59,650 bases of DNA from Chloroflexota bacterium (GCA_022561635.1 JADFQV010000004.1:1-59650); one strand, 5' to 3'; positions 1 through 8,069 are shown, counted from the first letter of the stretch. The notes: generated by a model not told the origin, from the letters alone. Numbers and translations are program-made.

Positions 1-1
1 G

Positions 2-244
2 TATGCGCTCAGCTTTTTCGTCTTCCTGCCGGAGGTCGGCTTCACCTTCGGCATGCTGTCGATCGCCGCGATGTTCTACTACACGGTGAGTGGCGTGCGG
101 GCCGCCGCCCCGGAGGCGAGCGCCGGTGCCGCCGTGCTGTCCGTCGGCGCAGGGTTCGTGCTCTGGATCACCGTGATGGCGCTGATATCAGACCCGGGCG
201 ACAACTTCTTCAACGGCCCCTTCGTCTACAGCATCGGCGACTAG
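2..244 (+). CDS. C-terminal end of a membrane protein (partial)
   Basis: The reading frame is open from the first bases of the window and stops at 242-244, so only the last 80 residues or so are visible. They show two hydrophobic segments (about residues 2-28 and 42-62) separated by a short Ala-rich loop, then a polar tail ending in Ser-Ile-Gly-Asp. This fits the end of a polytopic inner-membrane protein. No family is recognised. Its stop overlaps the stop of the convergent JAMM protease gene by a few bases. Confidence 0.6.
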   Translation, partial: YALSFFVFLPEVGFTFGMLSIAAMFYYTVSGVRAAAPEASAGAAVLSVGAGFVLWITVMALISDPGDNFFNGPFVYSIGD

Positions 245-651
245 GCGGACGCGTCGTCGCCTGTCGGCACTTCGCTGATCTCGCCGTCCGTGATGCGGAA
301 CGCGCGCACCACCGGGTTTTCCTGGTCCTCCAGCGACACCAGCACGTAGTACGGGTCCGGCCAGTTGGTCGCCAGGCGCACGTCCGTCGGCGAAGGATAG
401 GCCTCGCTGCGCGTGTGTGAGTGGTAGACGGCCAGGAAGTCCCAGCCGTTGTCGTCGATGTCGTGCAGGAAACGCAACAGCTCGCGGTCGTCCACCCGGT
501 AGCGGAACTCGCTGTCCTCGGAGTTCGTCGCGCGAACGACCTTCACGGGCTTCCCGTCCACGCCGGCCAGCATCCCGCAGCACTCCTTGGGGAACTGCTC
601 GCGCGCGTGGGCGATCATCTGCTCCCGGACGTCGTCGGTGAGCGGCAGCAT
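241..651 (-). CDS. mec: JAMM/MPN metalloprotease, Mec-like (CysO-cysteine peptidase)
   Basis: This 136-residue protein carries a complete JAMM zinc-protease signature: Glu23 in the PKECCG segment, His77-x-His79, Ser87 and Asp90 (HxH-x7-S-x2-D). In Mycobacterium tuberculosis, Mec cuts cysteine from the C-terminus of the CysO-cysteine adduct. Related JAMM proteins in other bacteria trim extra residues after the Gly-Gly of sulfur carriers. It is the last gene of the rrf2-cysK-E1-cysO-cysM-OB-mec run, and its ATG overlaps the upstream stop by one base (TGATG), so translation is probably coupled. Carriers here end in Gly-Gly plus one residue, so it may both mature carriers and release cysteine. 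The family is clear; the substrate is inferred from context. Confidence 0.9.
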   Translation of the reverse strand: MLPLTDDVREQMIAHAREQFPKECCGMLAGVDGKPVKVVRATNSEDSEFRYRVDDRELLRFLHDIDDNGWDFLAVYHSHTRSEAYPSPTDVRLATNWPDPYYVLVSLEDQENPVVRAFRITDGEISEVPTGDDASA

Positions 652-1025
652 CAGTCGGCGACCGGGCCGACGTGGGTGGCGTCAATATACACACCTGACT
701 CCTGGTCGATGCCGAACACACCTCTGACCCGCACCTCGCGGCCGACGAGACCATCGAGTGAGTCCCGGCCCGCGTACTCTCGGATGATGACCGCGAAGTT
801 TCCGTTGCCGATCAGCTCGTAGCGGTCATGCTCTTCACTAAAGCCGAGCACGCCTACCGTCGTCACGGAATCGCCGTCGAAGTGGTTGGGGGCGCTGGTC
901 AGATCGTGCACCGAGACTTGCTGCACTGAGGCGACCGATTCGCCGCCGTGCTTGAGGAGAAAGGTCGCGGAGAGCACCAACGCGGCAAGCGCCGTGATCG
1001 CAGCGTACATCAGCGTGCGGCCCAT
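651..1025 (-). CDS. Membrane-anchored OB-fold protein, CcmE-like
   Basis: The frame is open further upstream, but the ATG at 1025 lies 13 bases after the cysM stop and starts a short basic segment followed by one hydrophobic helix (about residues 6-22). The remaining 100 residues alternate beta-strand-like stretches with a GlyGluVal/ArgVal-Arg-Gly pattern, as in OB-fold domains of the CcmE or nucleic-acid-binding type. There is no haem-binding His motif of classical CcmE that I can identify. It sits inside the cysteine operon between cysM and mec, but its role there is unknown. It could be a periplasm-facing carrier or a structural partner. Confidence 0.6.
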   Translation of the reverse strand: MGRTLMYAAITALAALVLSATFLLKHGGESVASVQQVSVHDLTSAPNHFDGDSVTTVGVLGFSEEHDRYELIGNGNFAVIIREYAGRDSLDGLVGREVRVRGVFGIDQESGVYIDATHVGPVAD

Positions 1026-1038
1026 CAGCGGCGCCCAC

Positions 1039-1977
1039 CTACCACCAGATCGTGCCCTGCGTCTCTTCGGGCGTCTCGTCGTAGTCCCGGCTCCAGAGCT
1101 CGGTCGAGAGGTACTTCCAGCCGCCGTCGGCCAGAAGCGCCACGACGTTGCCGCTTTCCAGCCGCTCAGCCGCACGCACGGCCACCTTGAGCACAGCGCC
1201 GGAGGAGATGCCGGCGAAGATCGCTTCTTTCTGCATCAGCTCTTTCGTCATGTGAAACGAGGACACTGAATCGACTACGATGCGGCCGTCCAGGACGGAC
1301 TCATCCAGCACCGGCGGGATGAACCCTTCCTCAAGCGCACGCAGCCCCTGCACCAGGTCGCCCGGGTGCGGCACGGCGGCGACGACTTTGACGTCGCTGA
1401 GGTTCTCCTTGAGGTAGCGCCCGACGCCGGTCAGGGTGCCACCCGTGCCGAGGCCGGCGACGAAAACGCTGACATCGGGCAAGTCGCGGAGGATTTCGGG
1501 GCCCGTCGTCTCATAGTGGGCGCGCGGGTTGTTCTCGTTACCATACTGGTACGGCATGAAGTAGCGGCCCGGCTCATCCTGAACCATCTGCTGCGCCTTG
1601 AATACGGCGTCGTTGGTGCTGGTCGCGTTCTCCGCATAGACGACATCAGCGCCGAAGGCACGGAGCAGCGCCTCGCGCTCGGGCGTCACGTTGTCCGGCA
1701 GGACGCAGAGGAGCGGATAGCCCTTGAGGCGGCAGACCATCGCCAGGCTGATGCCGGTGTTGCCGCTGGTCGGCTCGAGCACCGTCTGGCCCGGCTGCAG
1801 CTCACCGGCCTCTTCAGCGGCACGGATCATGAAGAGGGCGATGCGGTCCTTGACGCTGCCAGTCGGGTTATATCCTTCCAGCTTCACGTAGACGCCAACG
1901 CCCGGCTTTGGGCTGAAGTGGTTCAGCCGCACCAAAGGCGTGTTGCCGATGGCGTCAAGGATCGAGTCGTAAGCCAT
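1039..1977 (-). CDS. cysM: CysM-type cysteine synthase (O-phosphoserine / CysO-dependent)
   Basis: This is a fold-type II PLP enzyme of 312 residues. The PLP lysine is Lys43 (NPTGSVKDR), the phosphate-binding loop is GTGGT near 177-181, and the SGNTG substrate loop lies at 71-75. Two features separate it from CysK. Arg213 (GLRALEEGF) aligns with the arginine that gives mycobacterial CysM its O-phosphoserine preference, and the C-terminal tail ends in an aromatic Gly-Thr-Ile-Trp-Trp, comparable to the active-site-capping tail of that enzyme. The reaction expected is O-phosphoserine plus CysO-thiocarboxylate to CysO-cysteine. It follows cysO by 17 bases. Alignment positions are from memory of the family. 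Confidence 0.92.
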   Translation of the reverse strand: MAYDSILDAIGNTPLVRLNHFSPKPGVGVYVKLEGYNPTGSVKDRIALFMIRAAEEAGELQPGQTVLEPTSGNTGISLAMVCRLKGYPLLCVLPDNVTPEREALLRAFGADVVYAENATSTNDAVFKAQQMVQDEPGRYFMPYQYGNENNPRAHYETTGPEILRDLPDVSVFVAGLGTGGTLTGVGRYLKENLSDVKVVAAVPHPGDLVQGLRALEEGFIPPVLDESVLDGRIVVDSVSSFHMTKELMQKEAIFAGISSGAVLKVAVRAAERLESGNVVALLADGGWKYLSTELWSRDYDETPEETQGTIWW

Positions 1978-1994
1978 TTCGGTTCCCGCGCCGC

Positions 1995-2270
1995 CTACGA
2001 TCCGCCGGCGAGGGCAGGGAGGATCGAGACGACGTCGCCGTCCTTGAGCGCCGTGTCGAGCTGGTCCAGGAAGCGGATGTCTTCGTCGTTGAGGTAGACG
2101 TTCACGAAGCGGTGGATCTCGCCGTCCGTCATCACCATGTCGTGAAAGCCCGGAAAGCGCCCGTCGATGTCGGCCAGCAGGTCACGCACGTTATCGCCGT
2201 TGGCCTGGATGGAGCGCTCGCCGCCCAGGTGCTTCTGCATGTTCGCCGTCACGCGCACGTCGATCGCCAC
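1995..2270 (-). CDS. cysO: CysO-like ubiquitin-fold sulfur carrier, ends Gly-Gly-Ser
   Basis: This 91-residue MoaD/ThiS-type beta-grasp protein has the RFVNVYLNDEDIRFL core shared with mycobacterial CysO and a C-terminus of Ala-Gly-Gly-Ser. The carrier is adenylated and thiocarboxylated on the last Gly by an E1-like enzyme, then donates sulfur to CysM. Here one Ser follows the Gly-Gly, so the tail must be trimmed first, presumably by the Mec JAMM protease. The start chosen is the GTG at 2270, which overlaps the upstream TAG (TAGTG) and gives the complete first beta strand. The ATG 30 bases further in would remove that strand. Confidence 0.9.
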   Translation of the reverse strand: MAIDVRVTANMQKHLGGERSIQANGDNVRDLLADIDGRFPGFHDMVMTDGEIHRFVNVYLNDEDIRFLDQLDTALKDGDVVSILPALAGGS

Positions 2271-3379
2271 TAGCTCTGCGCCCCGATCACGTGCTCGCCC
2301 GGGAATGGCGCGCCGCAGAAGCCCTCGTAGTCGATAAGCTCGGTCACAGTGGGGTTGTCGCCGCAAAGCGGGCACTGGGGGTCGCGACGCAGCTTAACGA
2401 CACGGAACTCCATGCCCAGCGCGTCGACGATCAGCAGTCGGCTGACGAGCGACTCGCCGATGCCGAGGATCTGCTTGATCGTCTCGATCGCCTGGATCGA
2501 CCCCATCACGCCCGTGAGCGCGCCGAGCACACCAGCCTCGGCGCAGCTCGGCACCATGCCGGGCGGCGGCGGCGCCGGGAAGAGGCAGCGGTAGCAGCCC
2601 TGGCCCGGCACGAAGACGGTGGCTTGACCGTCGAAGAGGAGGATGCTGCCGTCGACCAGCGTCTTGCCGGCGAAGTAGGCGGCATCGTTGACCAGGTAGC
2701 GCGTCGTGAAGTTGTCTGCGCCGTTCACGACGATGTCGTACTGGGGGATGATCTCCATCGCGTTGTCCGAAGTGATTGGCGTCTCGTGGAGGACGACGTT
2801 GACGTCCGGGTTGTAGGCGTTGAGGGTCTCCTTCGCCGACTCGGTCTTGCGCTTGCCCACATCGGCGGTCTGGTGCAGCACCTGCCGCTGCAGGTTCGAA
2901 AGGTCGACAGTGTCGAACTCGACGATGCCGATCGTACCGACGCCGGCAAGGGCGAGGTAGAGAGCCGCCGGTCCGCCGAGGCCGCCAGCGCCGATAATCA
3001 GTACCTTGGCCTCCAGTAACTTACGCTGGCCGGATGAGCCAACCTGCGGCATGATGATGTGCCGCGAGTAGCGCTCCACCTGATCCGGCGTCAGCGCGCC
3101 CACAGCTCCGCCGGCGATGGCCGGTATCACGGCCATCTCGTCGCCGTCTTTCACTGGTGTCTCCTTACCCTGGAGCGAATGTATCTCCGTGTTGTTGACG
3201 TAGATGTTGATGTGGCCGGGGATCTGGTCGTTTTCGTCGTAGATCATGTGCCGTAGCGACGGGAACTGCGCCCCCAGCTTGTCCAGCACCTCGCCCACCG
3301 TATCGCCGGCGGTCTTCACATGCGTCTGATTGCCGGCCAGCTTTCTGAACGGCGTTGGTATGTACACCGTGACCGGCAT
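2270..3379 (-). CDS. moeB: MoeB/ThiF-type E1 enzyme with fused N-terminal sulfur-carrier domain
   Basis: The protein has 369 residues in two domains. Residues 1-92 form a ThiS/CysO-like beta-grasp ending in Ala-Gly-Gly-Ala (Gly90-Gly91). Residues 96-369 form a MoeB/ThiF adenylyltransferase with the ATP loop GAGGLGG at 130-136, a candidate catalytic Cys279 (PSCAEAG) and two zinc CxxC pairs (Cys262/265 and 336/339). It activates carrier C-termini as acyl adenylates for sulfur transfer. No rhodanese domain is present, so sulfur must come from elsewhere. The ATG at 3379 follows a good GGGAGGAATGAG ribosome site, and cysO follows with a one-base overlap. The fused carrier has its Gly-Gly buried inside the chain, which is odd for a working carrier. 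Confidence 0.92.
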   Translation of the reverse strand: MPVTVYIPTPFRKLAGNQTHVKTAGDTVGEVLDKLGAQFPSLRHMIYDENDQIPGHINIYVNNTEIHSLQGKETPVKDGDEMAVIPAIAGGAVGALTPDQVERYSRHIIMPQVGSSGQRKLLEAKVLIIGAGGLGGPAALYLALAGVGTIGIVEFDTVDLSNLQRQVLHQTADVGKRKTESAKETLNAYNPDVNVVLHETPITSDNAMEIIPQYDIVVNGADNFTTRYLVNDAAYFAGKTLVDGSILLFDGQATVFVPGQGCYRCLFPAPPPPGMVPSCAEAGVLGALTGVMGSIQAIETIKQILGIGESLVSRLLIVDALGMEFRVVKLRRDPQCPLCGDNPTVTELIDYEGFCGAPFPGEHVIGAQS

Positions 3380-3419
3380 CTCATTCCTCCCTGTTACTTT
3401 TGACTTCCGCACCACCATC

Positions 3420-4334
3420 TCAGGCCTCCATCTGTAAGTATCGCTCACCGGTATCGCACAGCACAGTAACGACGCGCTTGCCCTCGCCCAGCCGCTTCGC
3501 CACCTGGATCGCCGCAACGACGTTGGCTCCGGACGAGATGCCGACGAGAAGCCCCTCTTCGGCGCAGAGACGGCGTGACATGTCGATCGCGTCCTGGTCG
3601 CTGATGGCGATGATATCGTTGTAGATTTCGCGGTTCAGGATGCCGGGCACGAAGCTGGCGCCGATGCCCTGGATCGCGTGGACGCCGGCGCGGCCGCCCT
3701 GCAGCACCGGCGAGCGCTCCGGCTCGACAGCGACGATGTTCAGCTCCGGCAGCTTCTGGCGCAGCACCTCGCCGACGCCCGTGATCGTGCCGCCGGTGCC
3801 AACGCCGGCGACGAAGGCGTCGATGCGGCCTTCCGTCGCCTCCAGGATCTCCACCGCGGTCGTCTGGCGGTGGATCTCTGGGTTGGCCGGATTCTCGAAC
3901 TGCTGGAGCATGATGTGTTCAGGCTGGCCGACCAGCTCTTGTGCGGCGTAGACGGCGCCGGTCATCCCCTCGATCGCCGGCGTCAGGACGACCTTCGCGC
4001 CGTAGCGGGCGAGGAGGTCGCGCCGGGCGAGGCTCATGTCCTCGGGCATCGTCACGATCAGCTTGTACCCCTTCACGGCGGCGACCATCGCCAGGCCGAT
4101 TCCGGTGTTGCCGCTGGTCGGCTCGACGATCGTATTGCCGGCCTTGAGGCGCCCATCGCGCTCGGCAGCTTCGATCATCGCCAGGGCGATGCGGTCCTTG
4201 ACGCTGCCGCCCGGGTTCAGAGACTCCATCTTGCCGACGACTTCGGCCGAGCCCTCGGGGACGACGCGGCCCAGCCGCACCATGGGCGTGCCGCCTATGA
4301 GGTCGAGAACGTTATCGGCGATCTTCTTGGCCAT
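3420..4334 (-). CDS. cysK: Cysteine synthase A (O-acetylserine sulfhydrylase)
   Basis: This 304-residue fold-type II PLP enzyme makes cysteine from O-acetylserine and free sulfide. Visible motifs are the PLP lysine Lys46 in [10 protein letters not shown], the SGNTG loop near 74-78, GTGGT near 180, and GISSGAN near 270. Length and motif spacing are normal for CysK. The ATG at 4334 follows a GGAG site just after the rrf2 stop (8-base gap), which makes this the second gene of the cysteine operon. With CysM in the same operon, the cell appears to have both free-sulfide and carrier-bound routes to cysteine. Confidence 0.93.
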   Translation of the reverse strand: MAKKIADNVLDLIGGTPMVRLGRVVPEGSAEVVGKMESLNPGGSVKDRIALAMIEAAERDGRLKAGNTIVEPTSGNTGIGLAMVAAVKGYKLIVTMPEDMSLARRDLLARYGAKVVLTPAIEGMTGAVYAAQELVGQPEHIMLQQFENPANPEIHRQTTAVEILEATEGRIDAFVAGVGTGGTITGVGEVLRQKLPELNIVAVEPERSPVLQGGRAGVHAIQGIGASFVPGILNREIYNDIIAISDQDAIDMSRRLCAEEGLLVGISSGANVVAAIQVAKRLGEGKRVVTVLCDTGERYLQMEA

Positions 4335-4342
4335 CACAACTC

Positions 4343-4786
4343 CTAGATGATATAGCGGGTGGCGCCCGGCTGCGCCAGCCTGTCCCGCTCGGCGAGATCG
4401 GCGATCGTAGTACTCGATAGCACGCCGACGATGGCGTCGCGCACGGCAGCCCACATCTCGGACTGAGCACAGCCGCCGTTCTTCGCGCAGCCGCTTGTCT
4501 CGTCGAGGCAATCGACGGCCATTATCGGACCTTCCAGCGCCGCGATCACGTCGCTCACCTGTATCTGCGCCGGCGGCCGGGTCAGTGAGTGGCCGCCCTG
4601 GGGTCCGCGCACGCTGCGCACGAAACCGGCGCGGCGCAACGTCCCCAGCAGCTGCTCCAGATAAGACTCCGGAATGGCCTTCGCGGCAGCGATGTCGCCG
4701 CTCTGCGTCGGCTTGCCGTCGCCATAGCGGTGGGCAAGCTCTATCAGGGCGCGCAGTCCGTAGTCTCCCTTGGTTGAAATCTTCAT
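4343..4786 (-). CDS. Rrf2-family transcriptional regulator (IscR/CymR type)
   Basis: This 147-residue protein has the Rrf2 winged-helix N-terminus ([15 protein letters not shown], then a recognition segment near residues 38-62 ending in the GPQGGHSL wing). Three cysteines, Cys93, Cys100 and Cys106, lie where IscR carries its [2Fe-2S] ligands, although the first spacing is six residues rather than five. It could therefore sense Fe-S status, or, by analogy with CymR, cysteine supply. It heads the cysteine operon. A 14-base element directly before its ATG recurs before the sulfite reductase gene, which suggests autoregulation and control of both operons. Confidence 0.88.
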   Translation of the reverse strand: MKISTKGDYGLRALIELAHRYGDGKPTQSGDIAAAKAIPESYLEQLLGTLRRAGFVRSVRGPQGGHSLTRPPAQIQVSDVIAALEGPIMAVDCLDETSGCAKNGGCAQSEMWAAVRDAIVGVLSSTTIADLAERDRLAQPGATRYII

Positions 4787-4789
4787 AGT

Positions 4790-4803
4790 CTAAAGTCGAG
4801 TAT
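4790..4803 (-). promoter_or_regulatory. Putative Rrf2 operator half-site (copy 1)
   Basis: On the minus strand the element reads ATACTCGACTTTAG and ends four bases before the rrf2 start codon. The first ten bases fit the left half of the IscR type 1 consensus (ATASYYGACT, from memory). An identical 14-mer lies upstream of sulfite reductase at 9924-9937. The right half of the palindrome is weak here. Confidence 0.5.
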
Positions 4804-4822
4804 CTCCATCAAGAATAGTAAC

Positions 4823-4839
4823 ATACCCCGGTGGGGTAT
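4823..4839. promoter_or_regulatory. CsoR/CstR-type operator palindrome
   Basis: ATACCCC-GGT-GGGGTAT is a perfect inverted repeat with 7-base arms and a 3-base centre. This is the layout of operators bound by the CsoR family, which senses copper (CsoR) or persulfide (CstR). It sits 37 bases upstream of the rrf2 start, between plausible weak -35 and -10 (TACTAT) positions of the cysteine operon promoter. A related G/C-run repeat lies in front of csoR at 27433-27449. CstR control would fit a sulfide-using operon. Confidence 0.6.
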
Positions 4840-4848
4840 AGCGACAGA

Positions 4849-5970
4849 TCATACCAGAAAGAGCACCAACGGCACGATGAAGATCGCCGCCATGAACGTG
4901 CCGAACGCGCGCCGGTCGTGCGTAATGTGGTTGGCGGCGTTGATGATCGCGGAGGAGTAGGGCTTGTAAAAAAACAGCAGCACCACGAGCGAGATCACCG
5001 CGCCCACCACCATCTGCGTGAAGACGATCGTGAAGGCTCGCGGCGAGTCTAGTAGCAGCGCGGCGACCATGGTGTCGACCCAGGTCGTGATGTTGGCGCC
5101 CATGATGTAGGGAATGATCGCGTTGCGGCGGATGTACCCCTTGAGTGAGAGCGGGATGAGAAGGGTCAAAGAGATCGAGACCGAGAGCGTGATCGCCGTG
5201 ATCGCCATGCCCAGGCCCAGCATCGGCAGCGGGCGGTGGAACCACTCCCGGGCGCGCTCCAGGCGGCCCGTCGAGCCACCCGACTCCAGGTTCGGCAGCG
5301 CACGATCAAACACGGCGAACGCCAGCAGCAGGACAGCGATGCCGATAACGAACAGCATCAGGTCCGGCACGGCGTCGGCGACACGATTGACCAGCGGCTC
5401 GTACGCCACCTCGACAAACGAGGTGACGGCGCCGGGCGTACCGACGCTGATATCGTCGAACCAACCGCTCTCCAGCACGAGGATGCCCAGAGGCAGGGCC
5501 GGCAGCCACAGCGTGAACGCCGTCAGCAGGGCCACGACGCCGATGTACAGGCCGTCGGCCGAGCGCTTATGCGTGACCCAGAGAACGAAGCCGACGAAGA
5601 GCACGATGAACGAGGCACCCAGCCGCGATCCGTTGATCATCGCGAACGCCTCGAGGTCAGATATCGTGCCGGAGGCGAAGAGGCTGAGCGAGATCGCCGC
5701 GACGGGCGAGCCGCTCATCACGATGTACGAGCCCAACCAGCCGAATCCCAGCAGGTTCAGCACCCCATCGGCCGAAAAGCGCGAGAGGACGGGCGAGAGA
5801 CCCACCGCGCCGGCCGTCAGTAGCTCCAGCGCGAAGATGAAGAGGAACAAGCCCGCCAGGCTGTAGGCGACGCGCAAGGCGGCGCCGGCGATGGCGCGCC
5901 AGCGGGGGTGTGGCACGGCCACGGGCAGCGACGCCGCGGGCAAGGCGGCCTCGCCCGGGTCAGATTGCAT
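4849..5970 (-). CDS. Na/Pi-cotransporter-family membrane protein, candidate sulfate importer
   Basis: This 373-residue polytopic protein has about eight or nine hydrophobic segments. It carries two related internal motifs typical of the Na/phosphate symporter fold: a [15 protein letters not shown] stretch near residue 86 and [18 protein letters not shown] near residue 290, consistent with an inverted repeat. The family moves phosphate or other anions with sodium. The gene overlaps the sat stop by 11 bases and lies inside the sulfate-reduction genes, with no SulP or CysTWA transporter visible. Sulfate or another sulfur oxyanion is the likely substrate, by context only. Phosphate transport cannot be excluded. 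Confidence 0.7.
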   Translation of the reverse strand: MQSDPGEAALPAASLPVAVPHPRWRAIAGAALRVAYSLAGLFLFIFALELLTAGAVGLSPVLSRFSADGVLNLLGFGWLGSYIVMSGSPVAAISLSLFASGTISDLEAFAMINGSRLGASFIVLFVGFVLWVTHKRSADGLYIGVVALLTAFTLWLPALPLGILVLESGWFDDISVGTPGAVTSFVEVAYEPLVNRVADAVPDLMLFVIGIAVLLLAFAVFDRALPNLESGGSTGRLERAREWFHRPLPMLGLGMAITAITLSVSISLTLLIPLSLKGYIRRNAIIPYIMGANITTWVDTMVAALLLDSPRAFTIVFTQMVVGAVISLVVLLFFYKPYSSAIINAANHITHDRRAFGTFMAAIFIVPLVLFLV

Positions 5971-7147
5971 GCTTCGGCGTCGACCTCTCCTGCATCGCCT
6001 CGATCAGCACCCTGGCGACTTCGGGGCGGGAGAATTCGGGCGGCGGCGCGATGCCGCCGGCCAGCATCTCGCGCACCTGCGTGCCGGAAAGGAAGATCCG
6101 GTCCTCGGCCTGGTGCGGGCAGGTCTTGGTGCTGCCCATGCCCTCGCATTTCTTGCAGAAGAACGAGTGCTCGAACATCAGCGGCGTGATGCCCAGCGCC
6201 CCGGGATCGATCTCGCTGAAGATCAGCTGCGCGTCGAACGTGCCGTAGTACTTGCCGACGCCGGCGTGGTCGCGCCCGACGATGAAGTGCGTGCAGCCGA
6301 AGTTCTTGCGCACGAGCGCGTGGAAGACGGCCTCGCGCGGCCCAGCGTAGCGCATCGCGGCCGGGTTCACGGAGAGCACGACGCTGTTCGACGGATAGTA
6401 GTTCTCGATCAGGACCTCGTAGCAGCGCATGCGCACGTCGGCCGGGATGTCGCCCTCCTTCGTGTCGCCCACCAGCGGGTGCAGCAGGAGACCGTCCACG
6501 ATCTCCATGGCGGCCTTCTGGATGTACTCGTGTGCACGGTGGACCGGGTTACGCGTCTGAAAGCCGACGACGGTCTTCCAGTCGCGCTCGGCAAAAGCGG
6601 CGCGGGTCTGCGCCGGTGTCAGACGGTACTGCGGGAAGTCGTCGTAGTGTGGCCTCTCGATAACGCGCAGCGGGCCGCCCAGCAGCGTGTCGCCCTGCGC
6701 GTAGAGGGCGGCGACGCCGGGGTGGGCCTCGTCTTCGGTGCGGTAGACGCTGTTCGCCTCCGCCTTCTTGTCGTAGCCGAACTTCTCGCGGACTTCGAGG
6801 ACGCCGAGAATGTTCCCCGCCTTGTCCGTCAGCGCGACTTCCTCGCCCTCCTTGATCGCCGCCGCCACCTCATCGGAAACGGCGAGCGTGATCGGCATCG
6901 GCCACGGCAGGCCGCCGGCCAGGTGCATCTCGGCGACGACGGCGCGGTAGTCGTCCTGCGTCATGAAGCCATCGAGCGGACTGTAGCCGCCGGTGGTCAG
7001 CAGCTCGAGGTCCGAGAGGCTGCGGGAGTCGAGCTCCACGGTGGGCAGGCCTGCGGCGTGCTCGCGCAGGGATTTGGCTTCTTCGCCGGTAGCCAGCAGG
7101 TTTATCAGCCGCCCTCCGTGGGCGGGGATCGTCTCTCCCGTCGTCAT
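5960..7147 (-). CDS. sat: Sulfate adenylyltransferase (ATP sulfurylase)
   Basis: This 395-residue single-chain ATP sulfurylase converts sulfate and ATP to APS and pyrophosphate. The active-site motif [10 protein letters not shown] is at 197-206 and [12 protein letters not shown] starts at 291. Cys331, Cys334, Cys343 and a following His345 form a zinc knuckle seen in bacterial and archaeal Sat proteins. There is no C-terminal APS-kinase domain, and no cysC gene is present in the window, so assimilation probably runs through APS rather than PAPS. It lies between cysH and the anion carrier gene, with a strong hairpin in the gap to cysH. Confidence 0.95.
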   Translation of the reverse strand: MTTGETIPAHGGRLINLLATGEEAKSLREHAAGLPTVELDSRSLSDLELLTTGGYSPLDGFMTQDDYRAVVAEMHLAGGLPWPMPITLAVSDEVAAAIKEGEEVALTDKAGNILGVLEVREKFGYDKKAEANSVYRTEDEAHPGVAALYAQGDTLLGGPLRVIERPHYDDFPQYRLTPAQTRAAFAERDWKTVVGFQTRNPVHRAHEYIQKAAMEIVDGLLLHPLVGDTKEGDIPADVRMRCYEVLIENYYPSNSVVLSVNPAAMRYAGPREAVFHALVRKNFGCTHFIVGRDHAGVGKYYGTFDAQLIFSEIDPGALGITPLMFEHSFFCKKCEGMGSTKTCPHQAEDRIFLSGTQVREMLAGGIAPPPEFSRPEVARVLIEAMQERSTPKHAI

Positions 7148-7178
7148 CGCTTCTCCATTCCGGTATGCGTTTGAAAGG

Positions 7179-7209
7179 ACAGGGCCACGGTTGTGCGCCG
7201 TGGCCCTGT
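7179..7209 (-). terminator. Hairpin between cysH and sat
   Basis: A perfect 12-base inverted repeat (ACAGGGCCACGG ... CCGTGGCCCTGT) with a 7-base loop lies in the 87-base gap after cysH. It is followed on the minus strand by TCCTTTC, a weak U-tract. It could act as a partial terminator or an mRNA processing or stability element that sets the cysH to sat ratio. Confidence 0.55.
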
Positions 7210-7234
7210 GGTGTCCGTTTCCGGGTCGGGCAGC

Positions 7235-7957
7235 CTAGTCGTGCAGGCCGCACTCCTTGAATTCGGGGTTCTCCCACCACCAGCGGCCGGCGCGGATGTC
7301 CTCGCCGTCCTTGATGGCGCGCGAGCACGGGGCACAACCGATGCTGGGGTAGTGCTGATCGTGAAGCTTGTTGTATGGAACCTCGTTCGCCTTGATGTAT
7401 GTCCAGACGTCATCAAGCGACCAGTCGATGATCGGATTCACCTTGACGATGCCGTTGCCTGCGTCCCACTCGACGGCGGGCGTGTCCGTGCGGGTCACAG
7501 CCTGGTCGCGGCGGAGGCCTGTCATCCACGCCTCGGCGTCGGCCAGGGCGCGCTTTAGCGGCTGCACCTTGCGGATGCCGCAGCACTCCTTGCGCAGCTC
7601 GACGCTATCGCGGAAAGAAAAGAAGCCCTTCTCGCGTGTCAGCGCCTCGACTTTGTCGCTGTCGGGGAACATGACCTCGATCGGGATGTCCTTGTGGCGA
7701 AGGCGTGTGTCCTCCATCACCTGGTACGTCTCGTCGTTGAGGCGGCCGGTGTCCAGCGTGAAGACGCGGATCTGCGGCTCCGCCTTGGCGATGATGTCCA
7801 TCAGGGCCACGTCTTCGGCGCCGAAGCTGTTGGCGAACTTGATGCCGCCGCCGAACGCCTCGCCTGCCCAGCGGACGATCTCCTCCGCAGACTTGCCAGC
7901 AAGCTGGCGGTTGAGGTCTTCGATGTCGGCCTCACTGTACTTGGTTGCTTCTTTCAC
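7235..7957 (-). CDS. cysH: APS reductase (CysH family, [4Fe-4S] type)
   Basis: This 240-residue assimilatory reductase converts APS to sulfite and AMP. The four Fe-S cysteines characteristic of APS-specific enzymes are present: Cys125-Cys126 (ECCGIRK) and Cys208/Cys211 (CAPCSR). The catalytic Cys236 is in the C-terminal ECGLH motif. The SFGAEDV loop near 44-50 and the LDTGRL stretch near 68-73 are standard. Absence of an APS kinase in the neighbourhood supports APS as substrate. Thioredoxin is the expected reductant. The gene lies 112 bases downstream of sulfite reductase on the same strand. Confidence 0.94.
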   Translation of the reverse strand: MKEATKYSEADIEDLNRQLAGKSAEEIVRWAGEAFGGGIKFANSFGAEDVALMDIIAKAEPQIRVFTLDTGRLNDETYQVMEDTRLRHKDIPIEVMFPDSDKVEALTREKGFFSFRDSVELRKECCGIRKVQPLKRALADAEAWMTGLRRDQAVTRTDTPAVEWDAGNGIVKVNPIIDWSLDDVWTYIKANEVPYNKLHDQHYPSIGCAPCSRAIKDGEDIRAGRWWWENPEFKECGLHD

Positions 7958-8069
7958 TCTGGGTGCCCTCCCTGGCTAGGTCTGCTTGGTTGGTGGTCGC
8001 TCGATCAGGGACGCGTCTAGCGCTGCCCCTTCCGTATCGTGTCTGTCTCTAGCTAACTCATGTACCCGC

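Noticed and set aside
5891-7174. Long plus-strand frame opposite sat
   Set aside because: Sat has complete active-site motifs on the minus strand, and this frame has no recognisable domain.
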